From JBNKZU01 sp050301795 (GTDB lineage Bacteria > Pseudomonadota > Gammaproteobacteria > Thiohalomonadales > Thiohalomonadaceae): a DNA stretch of 47,634 nt. A model generated the notes under the pieces. The model searched no databases. It saw nothing but the letters and a program-made list of their open reading frames with translations, and was not told the origin of the DNA. The stretch covers positions 1 through 47,634 of the forward strand of contig JBNKZU010000037.1 in assembly GCA_050301795.1 (NCBI GenBank), written 5' to 3'. The translations under genes and the position numbers were made by a program. Shown piece by piece: positions 1 to 9,515 of this stretch (position 1 is the stretch's first letter; every line of letters starts with the position of its first letter).

Positions 1-1347
1 GTAGACGTGGAAAAGGTCGTGCTGCATTTGACCGACAATCTCACCAAATTCTGGAAGGTAGGCGGCAAGGACACCATATCGATTCATTCGTCTCACCGAA
101 TGAGTTACCCCCACTGGTTGTTTAAGCAGCTCCATAAACAGGGTGCGATTTCCGAGATCATTACGGAAGGCATCATCGATTAGATGGAGGTGTGAGCGGA
201 TCAGGCGAATGGTTCCTGCACGAACGCCTTGTACCTCTGGGTGTTGCGCCATGATTAAAAAGATCTCCAGTAACGCAAATGGGTAGCGTTTGAAGATATC
301 GGGGCTGAGCACTTCGATAAAAGTATTTCGAATGGAGTAGCGCTTGCTGATCGTGACTGGTGCTGACTGCTCACCATTAAGGAGCAGTTCCTCCTGATAG
401 AGCTGTAGAAGCATCTCGTTAAGCCGCTCTAGTTCAGTGATAGTGCGGTAATAGTGTTTCATGAACTGCTCAACCGGCATTCTCGATTTCGTGTTTTTAT
501 AGCCGAACTGCTCAGCTATCAGGCGTTGCTGATCAAACAACAATCGATCTTCACGGCGATTAGCATTGAGATGCAGGGCATAGCGAATCTTCCACAGAAA
601 ATTCTGCCCATCGATAAGCGTTTGGTACTCCTGATCCGTTAAAAAGTTGTGAGTCACCAGTTCATGGAGATCCTCGGCGTCAAAGTGTCGCTTTGCCACC
701 CAGCCGATGGTCTGAATATCACGCAAACCGCCTGGTCCCTCTTTGATATTCGGCTCTAGGTTATACGCAGTATCGTAAAACTTGCTGTGGCGTCTTTTCT
801 GTTCTTCCCACTTGGCACTAAAGAATTCATGGCTCGGCCAGATCTTTGAGTGGTGGGTCGCTGCTCGCATCCGCTGAAATAGCGTTTCACTTCCACATAG
901 TAATCGAGACTCCATGAGATTGGTGGCGATGGTAATGTCGTTGTTTGCCTGCTCAATACAATCCTCAACGGTTCTAACGGAGTTACCGACCTCAAGCCCG
1001 ATATCCCATAATGAGGTAATGAATCTCTCTACGGCCAAATGCTCATCCGGTTTAAAGGCGCTTTTGTGGAGAATGAGCAGGTCGATGTCAGACATCGGGT
1101 GGAGTTCACCACGACCATAGCCGCCGACCGCAACTAACGAGAATTGATGACTCTCCTCATTAAAGTGAGTTTTCCAAAGCCCGATCAGCAACTGATCGAT
1201 GGTTTGAGCCTGCTTGCGAACCAGTTCTTCAACCGGGGTATCTCTACGGAACGCTTCAGCCAAAAGATGTCTTTGCTGCTTCAACCAACTGCGTAATTCG
1301 GGGATGGGGCTTTTGCTTTTTAGGATCTCTTCAAGTGTTGGTGACAT
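1..1347 (-). CDS. glnD: GlnD, bifunctional uridylyltransferase/uridylyl-removing enzyme (N-terminal part, open at left edge)
   Basis: GlnD senses glutamine and adds or removes UMP on PII proteins, controlling nitrogen assimilation in the cytoplasm. Translating the minus strand from the ATG at 1347 gives 449 residues with no stop before the window edge. The nucleotidyltransferase motif GGYGRGELHPMSDID is at residues 75-89, with the metal-binding pair D87 and D89, followed by LWDIGLEVGNSVRT. The visible part ends at EFGEIVGQMQHDLFHVY, just before the HD (uridylyl-removing) domain; that domain and the ACT domains lie outside the window. The start overlaps the stop of map as TAATG, so the two are probably co-transcribed and translationally coupled. 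Confidence 0.96.
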   Translation of the reverse strand, partial: MSPTLEEILKSKSPIPELRSWLKQQRHLLAEAFRRDTPVEELVRKQAQTIDQLLIGLWKTHFNEESHQFSLVAVGGYGRGELHPMSDIDLLILHKSAFKPDEHLAVERFITSLWDIGLEVGNSVRTVEDCIEQANNDITIATNLMESRLLCGSETLFQRMRAATHHSKIWPSHEFFSAKWEEQKRRHSKFYDTAYNLEPNIKEGPGGLRDIQTIGWVAKRHFDAEDLHELVTHNFLTDQEYQTLIDGQNFLWKIRYALHLNANRREDRLLFDQQRLIAEQFGYKNTKSRMPVEQFMKHYYRTITELERLNEMLLQLYQEELLLNGEQSAPVTISKRYSIRNTFIEVLSPDIFKRYPFALLEIFLIMAQHPEVQGVRAGTIRLIRSHLHLIDDAFRNDLGNRTLFMELLKQPVGVTHSVRRMNRYGVLAAYLPEFGEIVGQMQHDLFHVY

Positions 1348-2114
1348 TAGATCACTTCACCCTGTCGTAGTGTAAGCACCTCGAAGCCATTGTCGGTGAC
1401 AGCAATCGTATGTTCCCACTGTGCGGATAGAGAGCGATCCTTGGTGATCACAGTCCAGCCATCACGCATCAATGTGACCCCTGGTTTGCCGTCGTTGACC
1501 ATCGGCTCAATGGTGAAAACCATTCCAGGCTTTAGCTCAACACCAGTACCGGGAGAGCCATAATGGAGTACCTGAGGCTCCTCATGAAATGCTCTGCCGA
1601 TGCCATGACCGCAATATTCACGAACGATTGAGCATCGGTTTTTTTCCGCAAAGGACTGAATTGCATGACCAATATCACCCAAACGAATACCGGGTTTAAC
1701 CAGCTCTATTCCGGTGATTAGTGCTTGATGTGCAACCTCTACGAGGTGTTTAGCCTTTATGGAAGGCTGACCGACATAAAACATCTGACTAGTATCACCA
1801 TGATAGCCATCTTTGATGACGGTAATATCGATATTGATGATATCGCCCTTTTTCAGGCGCTTATCAGATGGGATCCCATGACAGACGACATGGTTTAGCG
1901 AGGTACAGATCGATTTCGGAAAGCCATGATAGTTGAGCGGGGCAGGGATAGCCTTCTGAACATTCACAATGTAGTCGTGACAGATCTGGTCTATCTCTTC
2001 GGTTGATATCCCTGAAGTGATATGAGGTGCGATCATCTCAAGCACTTCAGCAGCTAATCTGCCAGCAATCCTCATCTTCTCAATTTCATGAGGTGTTTTT
2101 ATCAAAATGGCCAT
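1347..2114 (-). CDS. map: Methionine aminopeptidase type I
   Basis: The enzyme removes the initiator methionine from nascent proteins and is a cytoplasmic two-metal protease. At 255 residues it has the usual type I length. Visible signatures are INIDITVIKDGYHGDTS with the first metal aspartates, GHGIGRAFHEEP with the catalytic histidine region, FTIEPM, and QWEHTIAVTDNG carrying the last glutamate ligand. The start ATG at 2114 is preceded on the minus strand by CAGGA about 6 bases upstream. It is divergent from rpsB, as in E. coli and relatives, and its stop overlaps the glnD start by one base. Confidence 0.97.
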   Translation of the reverse strand: MAILIKTPHEIEKMRIAGRLAAEVLEMIAPHITSGISTEEIDQICHDYIVNVQKAIPAPLNYHGFPKSICTSLNHVVCHGIPSDKRLKKGDIINIDITVIKDGYHGDTSQMFYVGQPSIKAKHLVEVAHQALITGIELVKPGIRLGDIGHAIQSFAEKNRCSIVREYCGHGIGRAFHEEPQVLHYGSPGTGVELKPGMVFTIEPMVNDGKPGVTLMRDGWTVITKDRSLSAQWEHTIAVTDNGFEVLTLRQGEVI

Positions 2115-2167
2115 TGTTATCCTGTTTTTTGATGCGGGTGGATCTCACATTTTTTTTAAATGTAAGA

Positions 2168-2196
2168 TTGTTGCAAAAGAGGCGTTATGGTATAAA
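2168..2196 (+). promoter_or_regulatory. Probable sigma-70 promoter of rpsB-tsf
   Basis: TTGTTG at 2168-2173 and TATAAA at 2191-2196 are separated by exactly 17 bases in the 247-base divergent region between map and rpsB. Transcription would start near 2203 and leave a leader of about 160 bases before rpsB. Long rpsB leaders carry autoregulatory structure for protein S2 in related bacteria. I can see G/C-rich patches in the leader but cannot prove a fold. Confidence 0.5.
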
Positions 2197-2361
2197 GGGC
2201 GGCTTTAATAGGCAACACCTGTTAAAGACGCTTATGCGCCGGCGTAAATGGCGTAAATTCACACATGCTTCTGCACAACAGTTCGGGTGCCCGGTAATGA
2301 TATCAGGGTTGAACACGTTGGGAAGCATGGATGTTAAAACCCAATTGAGGAAATTAAAATC

Positions 2362-3111
2362 ATGGCAAATGTAACCATGCGTCAAATGCTTGAGGCGGGA
2401 GTTCACTTCGGTCACCAGGCACGCTATTGGAACCCAAAGATGTCTTCTTACATCTTCGGTGAGCGTAACAAGATCCATATCATCAATCTCGAGAAATCAC
2501 TCCCGCTCTATAACGATGCGATGAACTTCGTATCAAAACTGGCTTCGAAGAATGGCACCGTTCTTTTTGTTGGCACAAAGCGCCAAGCTCGTGACCTTAT
2601 CCAAGAGCAGGCAGAGCGTTCAGGTATGCCTTATGTAAATCACCGTTGGCTCGGTGGTATGTTGACCAACTTTAAAACGGTTAAACAGTCGATTAAGCGT
2701 TTAAAAGATCTTGAATCGATGGATAGTGATGGCGGGTTTGAGCGTCTTTCAAAGAAAGAGACCATCATGCGTCGTCGTGAAATGGAAAAACTTCAGCGCA
2801 GTCTGGGTGGCATTAAAGAGATGTCAGGTCTGCCTGATGCACTGTTTATTATTGATGTTGGTCACGAGAAGATCGCGATTAGCGAAGCGAACAAGCTTGG
2901 TATACCGGTAATCGCCGTGGTTGATAGTAACAGCTCACCAGAGGGTGTTGATTATATTATTCCCGGCAATGATGACGCGATTCGCGCTATCACGCTCTAT
3001 TCTGAGGGTGTTGCAAACTCTATCCTAGAAGGTAAGGCTGTTTCTGCCCAAGTATCTTCTAAAGGTGGCGATGAGTTTGTTGAGGTGGCAGAAGAGCCTG
3101 CTGCTGAGTAG
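2362..3111 (+). CDS. rpsB: 30S ribosomal protein S2
   Basis: S2 is a structural component of the small ribosomal subunit. The 249-residue product starts MANVTMRQMLEAGVHFGHQ and contains the family signature RWLGGMLTNFKTVKQSI. A GAGGA ribosome-binding site sits 11 bases before the ATG. It heads the conserved rpsB-tsf-pyrH-frr string. The alanine/glutamate-rich C-terminus is typical of the family. Confidence 0.98.
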   Translation: MANVTMRQMLEAGVHFGHQARYWNPKMSSYIFGERNKIHIINLEKSLPLYNDAMNFVSKLASKNGTVLFVGTKRQARDLIQEQAERSGMPYVNHRWLGGMLTNFKTVKQSIKRLKDLESMDSDGGFERLSKKETIMRRREMEKLQRSLGGIKEMSGLPDALFIIDVGHEKIAISEANKLGIPVIAVVDSNSSPEGVDYIIPGNDDAIRAITLYSEGVANSILEGKAVSAQVSSKGGDEFVEVAEEPAAE

Positions 3112-3137
3112 TTCCCCGAATATTTACATGAATCAAA

Positions 3138-3162
3138 GGGGGCAGATACAGCCCCCTTTTTT
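3138..3162 (+). terminator. Intrinsic terminator/attenuator between rpsB and tsf
   Basis: GGGGGC (3138-3143) and GCCCCC (3151-3156) form a 6-bp GC stem, extended by AAA/TTT, around a 7-base loop, followed by a T6 run. This is a textbook intrinsic terminator. Because tsf has no obvious strong promoter after it, partial read-through (attenuation that makes less EF-Ts than S2) is the likely role, as known for rpsB-tsf in E. coli. Confidence 0.8.
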
Positions 3163-3200
3163 GAATTTGCTGAATTAAAAAAAGTTAAGAGGATTTGAAG

Positions 3201-4079
3201 ATGTCAATTACTGCTTCTATGGTAAAAGATCTTCGCGAGCGCACTGGCGCTGGCATGATGGAGTGCAAAAAGGCGCTCGTTGATGCAAATGGTGATATCG
3301 ATGTTGCAATCGAAGCGATGCGAAAAAGTGGTGCCGCCAAGGCTGATAAAAAGGCAGGTCGTACTGCTGCTGAAGGCCTGATTGTCATTAAATGTAGTGA
3401 TGATGGTAAGCGTGCTTCTGTTGTTGAGGTTAACTCTGAGACTGACTTTGTGGCTAAGGGTGATGATTTTATCGCCTTCGCTAATGAGGTTGCCGAGATT
3501 GCCCTGAACACCCAACCGGCAGATATTGATGCGCTTAATGCAGCCACAATGGCGAATGGTGAAACCGTTGCAGATGCACTGAAGAGTCTCATTGCCAAGC
3601 TTGGCGAGAATATGGCAGTACGTCGTTTTAAGCTGGTTTCAAATGATAGTGGCGTTATTGGTACCTACCTCCACGGAAACCGGATTGGCGTTCTTGTTAA
3701 CATGAATGGCGGCAATGCAGAGCTGGCAAAAGATATTGCCATGCATGTTGCGGCGAGCCGTCCACAAGCGATCTCAACCGATGATGTTGATGCAGCACTT
3801 GTTGAGAAAGAGAAAGAGATCTTCACAGCACAAGCCAAAGAGAGTGGAAAGCCAGACAATATCATCGAAAAGATGATTGAAGGCCGTATTAAGAAGTTCT
3901 TGGGTGAGATTACCTTAATGGGTCAGCCATTTGTTAAAGACCCTGATCAAACCGTAGAAAAACTACTCGCTGCCAATGGTGCTTCGGTAGTCTCCTTTGA
4001 TCGCATTGAAGTTGGTGAGGGTATCGAAAAGAAAGTCGAAAACTTTGCTGACGAGGTAATGGCTCAAGTTAAGGGGTAA
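3201..4079 (+). CDS. tsf: Elongation factor Ts
   Basis: EF-Ts is the nucleotide exchange factor that recycles EF-Tu-GDP. The 292-residue product begins MSITASMVKDLRERTGAGMM, with the UBA-like N-terminal domain and the TGAGMMECKKAL signature, then VNSETDFVAKGDDF. The ATG at 3201 is preferred over an in-frame TTG at 3195 because AAGAGGA at 3187-3193 is correctly spaced from it and family members begin here. It follows rpsB after an attenuator. Confidence 0.97.
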   Translation: MSITASMVKDLRERTGAGMMECKKALVDANGDIDVAIEAMRKSGAAKADKKAGRTAAEGLIVIKCSDDGKRASVVEVNSETDFVAKGDDFIAFANEVAEIALNTQPADIDALNAATMANGETVADALKSLIAKLGENMAVRRFKLVSNDSGVIGTYLHGNRIGVLVNMNGGNAELAKDIAMHVAASRPQAISTDDVDAALVEKEKEIFTAQAKESGKPDNIIEKMIEGRIKKFLGEITLMGQPFVKDPDQTVEKLLAANGASVVSFDRIEVGEGIEKKVENFADEVMAQVKG

Positions 4080-4086
4080 TCATTAG

Positions 4087-4827
4087 ATGTCTACAGTCCA
4101 TAACCAAAAGCCGTATAAACGGGTATTGCTGAAACTTAGCGGTGAAGCGCTCATGGGTGAGCAATCCTTCGGTATCGATCCTGCGGTGGTTCATCGCGTA
4201 TCAGCAGAGATCGCCGCAGTGATCAATGATGGTATCGAAGTGGCTTTGGTTATTGGAGGTGGCAATATCTTTAGAGGTGTTAGCCTTTCGGCTGGCGGTA
4301 TGGAGCGGGCATCCGCGGATCAGGTTGGAATGCTCGCTACCGTTATTAATGCCCTTACCGTTCAAGATGGCCTTGAAAAAGCAGGTCTTAAGGTGCGCGT
4401 AATGTCGGCGTTACCGATTCATCATGTGTGTGAAGACTATATTCGTCGTCGTGCGATCCGTCATCTTGAGAAGGGGCGGGTTGTTATCCTCGCAGCAGGA
4501 ACTGGAAATCCTTTTTTTACAACGGATTCAGCAGCAACACTTCGCGGCATTGAGATCAATGCAGATATCGTGATTAAAGCGACCAAGGTTGATGGCGTTT
4601 ATAGTGCGGATCCAGTAAATGACCCCACAGCAGTGAAATATGAACGTCTCACCTATGATGAGGTCATTGAGAAACAGCTCGGCGTTATGGACATGACTGC
4701 CATAGTTCTATGTAAAGAACAGAACATGCCATTACGTGTATTCAATATGAACAAACCAGGTGCCCTAGCCAGAGTGTTGAATGGTGAAAATGAGGGTACG
4801 CTGGTTGAGTCAGGAGATGCTTCATGA
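4087..4827 (+). CDS. pyrH: UMP kinase
   Basis: PyrH phosphorylates UMP to UDP in pyrimidine nucleotide synthesis and is an amino-acid-kinase-fold hexamer in bacteria. The 246-residue product has the N-terminal phosphate-binding KLSGEALMG, then VIGGGNIFRG, and the C-terminal NMNKPGALARVL. It lies 7 bases after tsf and its stop overlaps the frr start as ATGA, giving translational coupling. Confidence 0.98.
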   Translation: MSTVHNQKPYKRVLLKLSGEALMGEQSFGIDPAVVHRVSAEIAAVINDGIEVALVIGGGNIFRGVSLSAGGMERASADQVGMLATVINALTVQDGLEKAGLKVRVMSALPIHHVCEDYIRRRAIRHLEKGRVVILAAGTGNPFFTTDSAATLRGIEINADIVIKATKVDGVYSADPVNDPTAVKYERLTYDEVIEKQLGVMDMTAIVLCKEQNMPLRVFNMNKPGALARVLNGENEGTLVESGDAS

Positions 4828-5381
4828 TTAATGACATTCTAAAAGATGCAGAACGAAGAATGAAAAAGAGTATTGAGTCGCTTAAGGTCGATCTAGCAAA
4901 GATTCGAACCGGTAGAGCACACCCCAGTATTCTTGATCATTTGACTGTCGACTATTACGGCTCCGAAGTCCCGATCTCACAGGTTGCCAATATCAGTGTT
5001 GAAGATGCGCGAACATTGAGCATTACCCCATGGGAAAAGACGATGGTGCAGGCGGTCGAAAAATCGATTATGAAATCAGATTTGGGACTCAATCCTGCAA
5101 CTGCGGGAACTGTGATTCGTGTGCCGATGCCCGCACTGACAGAAGAGCGTCGCCGTGACATGATTAAGGTGGTCAGAGGCGAGGGCGAAGGTGCAAAGGT
5201 TGCCATTCGTAATATCCGTCGTGATGCCAACTCTGACTTTAAATCTCTACTCAAGGATAAATCGATTAGTGAGGACGAGGAGCGGGGCGCAGAAGATAGT
5301 ATTCAAAAGCTGACGGATAAGTATGTCTCAGAAGTTGATGATGTTCTTGCCGTAAAAGAGAAGGACCTTCTCGAAATATAA
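4824..5381 (+). CDS. frr: Ribosome recycling factor
   Basis: RRF splits the post-termination ribosome together with EF-G. The 185-residue length is the family standard. Recognisable segments are SLKVDLAKIRTGRAHPSIL near the N-terminus and PALTEERRRDMIKVVRGEGE. The start codon overlaps the pyrH stop by 4 bases. A dyad follows in the gap to uppS. Confidence 0.98.
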   Translation: MINDILKDAERRMKKSIESLKVDLAKIRTGRAHPSILDHLTVDYYGSEVPISQVANISVEDARTLSITPWEKTMVQAVEKSIMKSDLGLNPATAGTVIRVPMPALTEERRRDMIKVVRGEGEGAKVAIRNIRRDANSDFKSLLKDKSISEDEERGAEDSIQKLTDKYVSEVDDVLAVKEKDLLEI

Positions 5382-5386
5382 CAATC

Positions 5387-5414
5387 AACGTATGAGATGC
5401 TGCATACGTTTTAT
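5387..5414 (+). terminator. Hairpin between frr and uppS, possible weak terminator
   Basis: AACGTATG (5387-5394) pairs perfectly with CATACGTT (5403-5410) around an 8-base loop and runs into TTATT. The stem is AT-rich and the T run is short, so it would be at most a weak terminator or a processing site separating the translation genes from the envelope genes. Confidence 0.4.
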
Positions 5415-5435
5415 TAAAGTAGAGGTGGGATACTG

Positions 5436-6173
5436 ATGACGGCGAAAATCAGAATGCCAAGCCATGTTGCCATCATTATGGATGGAAATGGACGCTGGGC
5501 TAAGAAACGTCTTATGCCTCGATTTGCTGGTCATAAAGCAGGTCTCGAATCTGTAAGAAACATCGTCACCTTCTGTATTAAGCATAAAATAAAAGAACTG
5601 ACTCTTTTTGCGTTTAGTAGTGAAAACTGGCGTAGACCTGCCGAAGAGGTGGGGCTGTTAATGAATCTGTTCATGACTGCACTGGATCGCGAAGTACGCA
5701 AGCTTGATCGCAATGGAATTCGTCTTAAGATCATTGGTGAGATATCTGCTTTTTCAGATGCACTTCAGCAACGTATCCATAACGCTGAGGAGATCACAAA
5801 AGATAATGACGTACTTCATCTGAATATTGCTGCAAATTATGGTGGTCGCTGGGATATCACACAGTCTTGCAGGAAGTTGGCTCAAAAGGTTGCCGATGGT
5901 GAGCTTAAGCCTGATGAAATCACGAGCGATCTTATTGCCGGTCAGTTATCACTGGCTGACTCTCCAGAACCGGATCTCTATATTCGAACTGGTGGCGAGA
6001 TGCGAGTGAGTAACTTCCTGTTATGGCAGCTTGCCTATACCGAATTCTATTTTACAGATCTTCTCTGGCCTGAGTTTGATGAAAAGGCGATGATGGATGC
6101 TGTGATCTCATACAATGAGCGAGAGCGCAGATTTGGACAAACCAGTGAGCAGGTGCAAAAGTCACATGCTTAA
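5436..6173 (+). CDS. uppS: Undecaprenyl diphosphate synthase
   Basis: UppS is a cis-prenyltransferase that makes the C55 lipid carrier for peptidoglycan and O-antigen. The 245-residue product has the substrate-binding IIMDGNGRWAKKR, with catalytic D16, and the C-terminal RTGGEMRVSNFLLWQLAYTE typical of the family. The ribosome-binding site GAGGTGGGA precedes the ATG. It begins the uppS-cdsA-dxr-rseP-bamA string and its 3' end overlaps cdsA by 8 bases. Confidence 0.97.
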   Translation: MTAKIRMPSHVAIIMDGNGRWAKKRLMPRFAGHKAGLESVRNIVTFCIKHKIKELTLFAFSSENWRRPAEEVGLLMNLFMTALDREVRKLDRNGIRLKIIGEISAFSDALQQRIHNAEEITKDNDVLHLNIAANYGGRWDITQSCRKLAQKVADGELKPDEITSDLIAGQLSLADSPEPDLYIRTGGEMRVSNFLLWQLAYTEFYFTDLLWPEFDEKAMMDAVISYNERERRFGQTSEQVQKSHA

Positions 6174-6966
6174 ACAGCGAGTCATTACTGCATTAATCCT
6201 TGCGCCATTAGCGATATGGGGTATTTTTGCCCTGAATGATCTCTATTTCTCAGGTGTTATTGGTGTCATCATCCTGCTAGGTTTTTGGGAGTGGGGTCGG
6301 CTTGTGAATAGTCACTCAAAGACTATTCAGGTGTTATACACGGGCATCGGCGCAGCAGTGATGATATTGCTCCATCTGTTTGCAGATCAGACGTTGTATC
6401 AACTCATTCTTTACACCGCGATGGTGTGGTGGCTTATCGGTTTGGTAATTGTCTTAAACTATCCGGCTAGTGAACGCTGGATCAGTTTCAGTCAGTTGTT
6501 ACGTGCGATTGCGGGGTTGATTGTTCTTATCCCAGCATGGTTAGGCTTGGTGATGATACATCAGCAGTTTGGCTCCTATTATCTTGTAACACTAATGTTA
6601 TTGGTTTGGGGCGCTGATGTCGGTGCCTATTTTGCCGGTCGGTATTTTGGAAAGCATAAACTGGCACCCAATGTCTCTCCTAAAAAGACATGGGAAGGAG
6701 TGATCGGTGGCATGGTTATGGCACTTGTGGCTGTGTTTGTAATGAGCCGTTTTATAGAATTACACCATCCTATTTTCGCCTTTATGTTGATCTCACTCGT
6801 CACGATCGCTGTCTCTGTTTTGGGAGACCTTGTCGAAAGCCTGTTTAAGCGTAGTGCCGGGATTAAAGATAGTGGAGGTATTCTTCCTGGACACGGCGGC
6901 ATTCTTGATCGAATCGATAGCCTGACTGCGGCGGCACCCTTTTTTATTACGGCATTGGTGATTTAG
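6166..6966 (+). CDS. cdsA: Phosphatidate cytidylyltransferase
   Basis: CdsA makes CDP-diacylglycerol from phosphatidate and CTP, the branch point of phospholipid synthesis, in the inner membrane. The 266-residue protein is rich in membrane segments from residue 6 on. It has the family signature near its end, SLFKRSAGIKDSGGILPGHG then GGILDRIDS, with the metal-binding aspartates. The ATG at 6166 is chosen over an upstream in-frame ATG at 6115 because AGGTG lies 10 bases before it and homologues begin MLKQRVITAL. It overlaps uppS. Confidence 0.95.
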   Translation: MLKQRVITALILAPLAIWGIFALNDLYFSGVIGVIILLGFWEWGRLVNSHSKTIQVLYTGIGAAVMILLHLFADQTLYQLILYTAMVWWLIGLVIVLNYPASERWISFSQLLRAIAGLIVLIPAWLGLVMIHQQFGSYYLVTLMLLVWGADVGAYFAGRYFGKHKLAPNVSPKKTWEGVIGGMVMALVAVFVMSRFIELHHPIFAFMLISLVTIAVSVLGDLVESLFKRSAGIKDSGGILPGHGGILDRIDSLTAAAPFFITALVI

Positions 6967-8139
6967 TTGAGACGGATCACGGTACTTGGTGCAACAGGCT
7001 CGATCGGCAGTAGTACGCTTGATGTCATTGCTCGTCACCCCGATCGATTCGAATTGTTTGCGATCTCGGCAAACACCCAGTACCAAAAAATGTTCGAATT
7101 ATGCCAACGCTTTAATCCAGCCTATGCCGTTATGGTTGATGCAGATGCGGCAAACGCTTTGCGCGAACTCCTTGTTACTTCGTCGTCAGTTACTGAGGTT
7201 CTTGATGGTGATGCCGCACTTAATGAGATAGCTTCTGCTCCTGAGGTTGATGATGTCATGGCCGCTATCGTTGGTGCTGCCGGATTAAAACCGACCCTCG
7301 CTGCGGTAAGGGCAGGTAAACGTATCCTGCTTGCGAATAAAGAGGCCTTGGTGATGACTGGGCATCTATTCATGGATGAGGTCAGTAAGAGTGGCTCACA
7401 ATTGCTACCGATTGACAGCGAACATAATGCGATATTCCAGTGTATGCCGGATGGTTTTCGTAATGACCTCACTTCCAATGGTGTAAGCAAAATTTTACTA
7501 ACAGCCTCAGGGGGGCCGTTTCGCAGTCGTGATATTGAAACGCTATCTGAGGTTACCGTTGCAGAAGCAGTGGCACATCCGAACTGGAACATGGGACAGA
7601 AGATCTCGGTTGATTCATCAACCATGATGAATAAGGGATTAGAGGTCATTGAAGCGCGATGGCTATTTAATCCTGAGCCAAATCAGATTGAAGTGGTGAT
7701 CCATCCTCAGAGTGTGATCCATTCGATGGTGCAATATGTCGATGGAACGGTACTCGCTCAGATGGGTAATCCTGATATGCGTATTCCGATTGCCCATGCG
7801 TTGTCATGGCCTGAAAGAATTAGCTCTGGTGCGACGGAACTTAATCTATTTGATATCGCCCGACTTGATTTTGAGACTCCAGATTATCGACGTTTCCCCT
7901 GTCTAAAGCTTGCGTTTGATGCGCTTACCCAGGGTGGAACGGCACCTGCGGTTTTAAATGCCGCCAATGAAGTTGCTGTTGATCTGTTTTTAAATGAGAG
8001 GATTGGCTATATGCAGATTCCACAGATCATTGAAGATGTTTTAAACCAAATGAATTTCGAAGAAGCGGATCACCTTGATGCTGTTTTTGAAGCGGATCAT
8101 CTTGCCCGACAGATTGCAATAAAACAGGCCAATGGATAA
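6967..8139 (+). CDS. dxr: 1-deoxy-D-xylulose 5-phosphate reductoisomerase
   Basis: Dxr (IspC) converts DXP to MEP using NADPH, the first committed step of the MEP isoprenoid pathway that ultimately feeds UppS upstream. The 390-residue product has the Rossmann motif GATGSIGSSTLDV at residues 8-20, then LLANKEALV, LPIDSEHNAIFQ and the metal-site region SVDSSTMMNKGLE. The start is a TTG immediately after the cdsA stop. GGTGA 7 bases upstream supports it, and no ATG or GTG lies before the essential glycine motif. Confidence 0.96.
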   Translation: MRRITVLGATGSIGSSTLDVIARHPDRFELFAISANTQYQKMFELCQRFNPAYAVMVDADAANALRELLVTSSSVTEVLDGDAALNEIASAPEVDDVMAAIVGAAGLKPTLAAVRAGKRILLANKEALVMTGHLFMDEVSKSGSQLLPIDSEHNAIFQCMPDGFRNDLTSNGVSKILLTASGGPFRSRDIETLSEVTVAEAVAHPNWNMGQKISVDSSTMMNKGLEVIEARWLFNPEPNQIEVVIHPQSVIHSMVQYVDGTVLAQMGNPDMRIPIAHALSWPERISSGATELNLFDIARLDFETPDYRRFPCLKLAFDALTQGGTAPAVLNAANEVAVDLFLNERIGYMQIPQIIEDVLNQMNFEEADHLDAVFEADHLARQIAIKQANG

Positions 8140-8144
8140 TCGAT

Positions 8145-9506
8145 ATGCTTGATACCATGATTACAGTCATCAGTTTTATTATCGTTCTTGGAATCCTCAT
8201 TACCGTACATGAGTATGGACATTTTATTGTTGCCCGTAAGAGTGGGGTAAAGATATTACGTTTCTCCATCGGATTTGGAAAGATCCTTTGGAGTAAAAGG
8301 GGATCAGTCGATAATACTGAGTATGCCATTGCAATGATACCGCTGGGTGGTTACGTTAAGATGCTTGATGAACGCGAAGGTGAGGTTGACGAGGCTGAAC
8401 TGGATCGTGCCTTCAATCGCCAGCCTCTATCTAAGCGTTTTGCCATTGTTGCTGCTGGACCACTGTTCAATTTGGTGTTTGCAGTCATAGTCTATTGGGC
8501 CATGTTCATTAATGGTGTGCCCGGTACCCGAGCATTTATCGATACACCTACCTCCGATACTCCTACAGCTAATGCCAATCTTATTGCAAATGATGAGATT
8601 ATCTCTGTTGCCGGAAAAACAACTCCCACGTGGCAAGCGGTTCTGGAAACTGTTCTGCCGATGGCATTACTCCATGAGGATGTTGAACTTGGCATTAATC
8701 GTGGTGGGGAGCAGTTGACTGTAGTTCTACCGCTGCATCAGTTGGTTGATGAGGTCACGGGTGAAACTTTTACCAATCAGGTTGGTCTGAAACCACTTAA
8801 GATAGAGATTCCGGCAGTCATTGAAACTGTTGTTGAGGGCTCTGCGGCACAGAAGTATGGCATTCTTCCTGGTGATGAGATTGTTGCAGTTGGGCAAGAG
8901 AGTATTTCAGACTGGCTCAGATTAGTTGAGATTATTCAAGAGAGTCCTGGAAGACCTCTGTTAGTTTCAGTGAATCGTCGTGGTGACATTCGCACACTTG
9001 AGGTTAGACCTGATAGCGTTGAGAAGGATGGTAAGCTTTTAGGGAAGATTGGGGCGTCAGTTCATATCGATCCTGAGCAATTTGAACAGTATCAAGCGGT
9101 ATGGCAGTTTGCTCCGCATACGGCGTTCATTGCGGCAGTCGAAAAGAGTTGGGATATGTCGATCCTGACTGTGAAAATGATCGGGAAGATGATCATTGGT
9201 GAAGCGTCGGTCGAAAACTTAAGCGGGCCAATAAGTATTGCCCGTTATGCCGGGAGCTCATTAAAGGCCGGGTTGAGCCAATTGCTTGGATTTATCGCAA
9301 TTATAAGTGTCAGCCTGGGTGTATTAAATCTATTACCAGTCCCTATCCTTGATGGTGGACATCTGTTTTTCTACTTAATTGAGTGGATCAAAGGCAGCCC
9401 TGTTAATGAGCGCATTGAAGCGCTAGGGCAGCAGGTTGGACTGGTAATTATTTTATCCATGATGAGTATCGCGATCTTTAACGATTTAGTAAAACTCACA
9501 CAATAA
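8145..9506 (+). CDS. rseP: RseP site-2 intramembrane metalloprotease
   Basis: RseP cleaves the anti-sigma factor RseA within the membrane to release sigma-E during envelope stress, and clears signal peptide remnants. The 453-residue protein has the zinc motif HEYGH at residues 22-26 inside the first membrane segment. A PDZ region follows (GILPGDEIVAVGQESI in the second PDZ), and the conserved NLLPVPILDGGHL supplies the third zinc ligand near the C-terminus. It sits directly before bamA, whose client folding state feeds the same stress pathway. Confidence 0.97.
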   Translation: MLDTMITVISFIIVLGILITVHEYGHFIVARKSGVKILRFSIGFGKILWSKRGSVDNTEYAIAMIPLGGYVKMLDEREGEVDEAELDRAFNRQPLSKRFAIVAAGPLFNLVFAVIVYWAMFINGVPGTRAFIDTPTSDTPTANANLIANDEIISVAGKTTPTWQAVLETVLPMALLHEDVELGINRGGEQLTVVLPLHQLVDEVTGETFTNQVGLKPLKIEIPAVIETVVEGSAAQKYGILPGDEIVAVGQESISDWLRLVEIIQESPGRPLLVSVNRRGDIRTLEVRPDSVEKDGKLLGKIGASVHIDPEQFEQYQAVWQFAPHTAFIAAVEKSWDMSILTVKMIGKMIIGEASVENLSGPISIARYAGSSLKAGLSQLLGFIAIISVSLGVLNLLPVPILDGGHLFFYLIEWIKGSPVNERIEALGQQVGLVIILSMMSIAIFNDLVKLTQ

Positions 9507-9515
9507 GAATAATCG

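Noticed and set aside
7122..7649. Minus-strand 175-codon ORF opposite dxr
   Set aside because: Composition is low-complexity Ser/Ala/Thr and the plus strand encodes invariant Dxr motifs.
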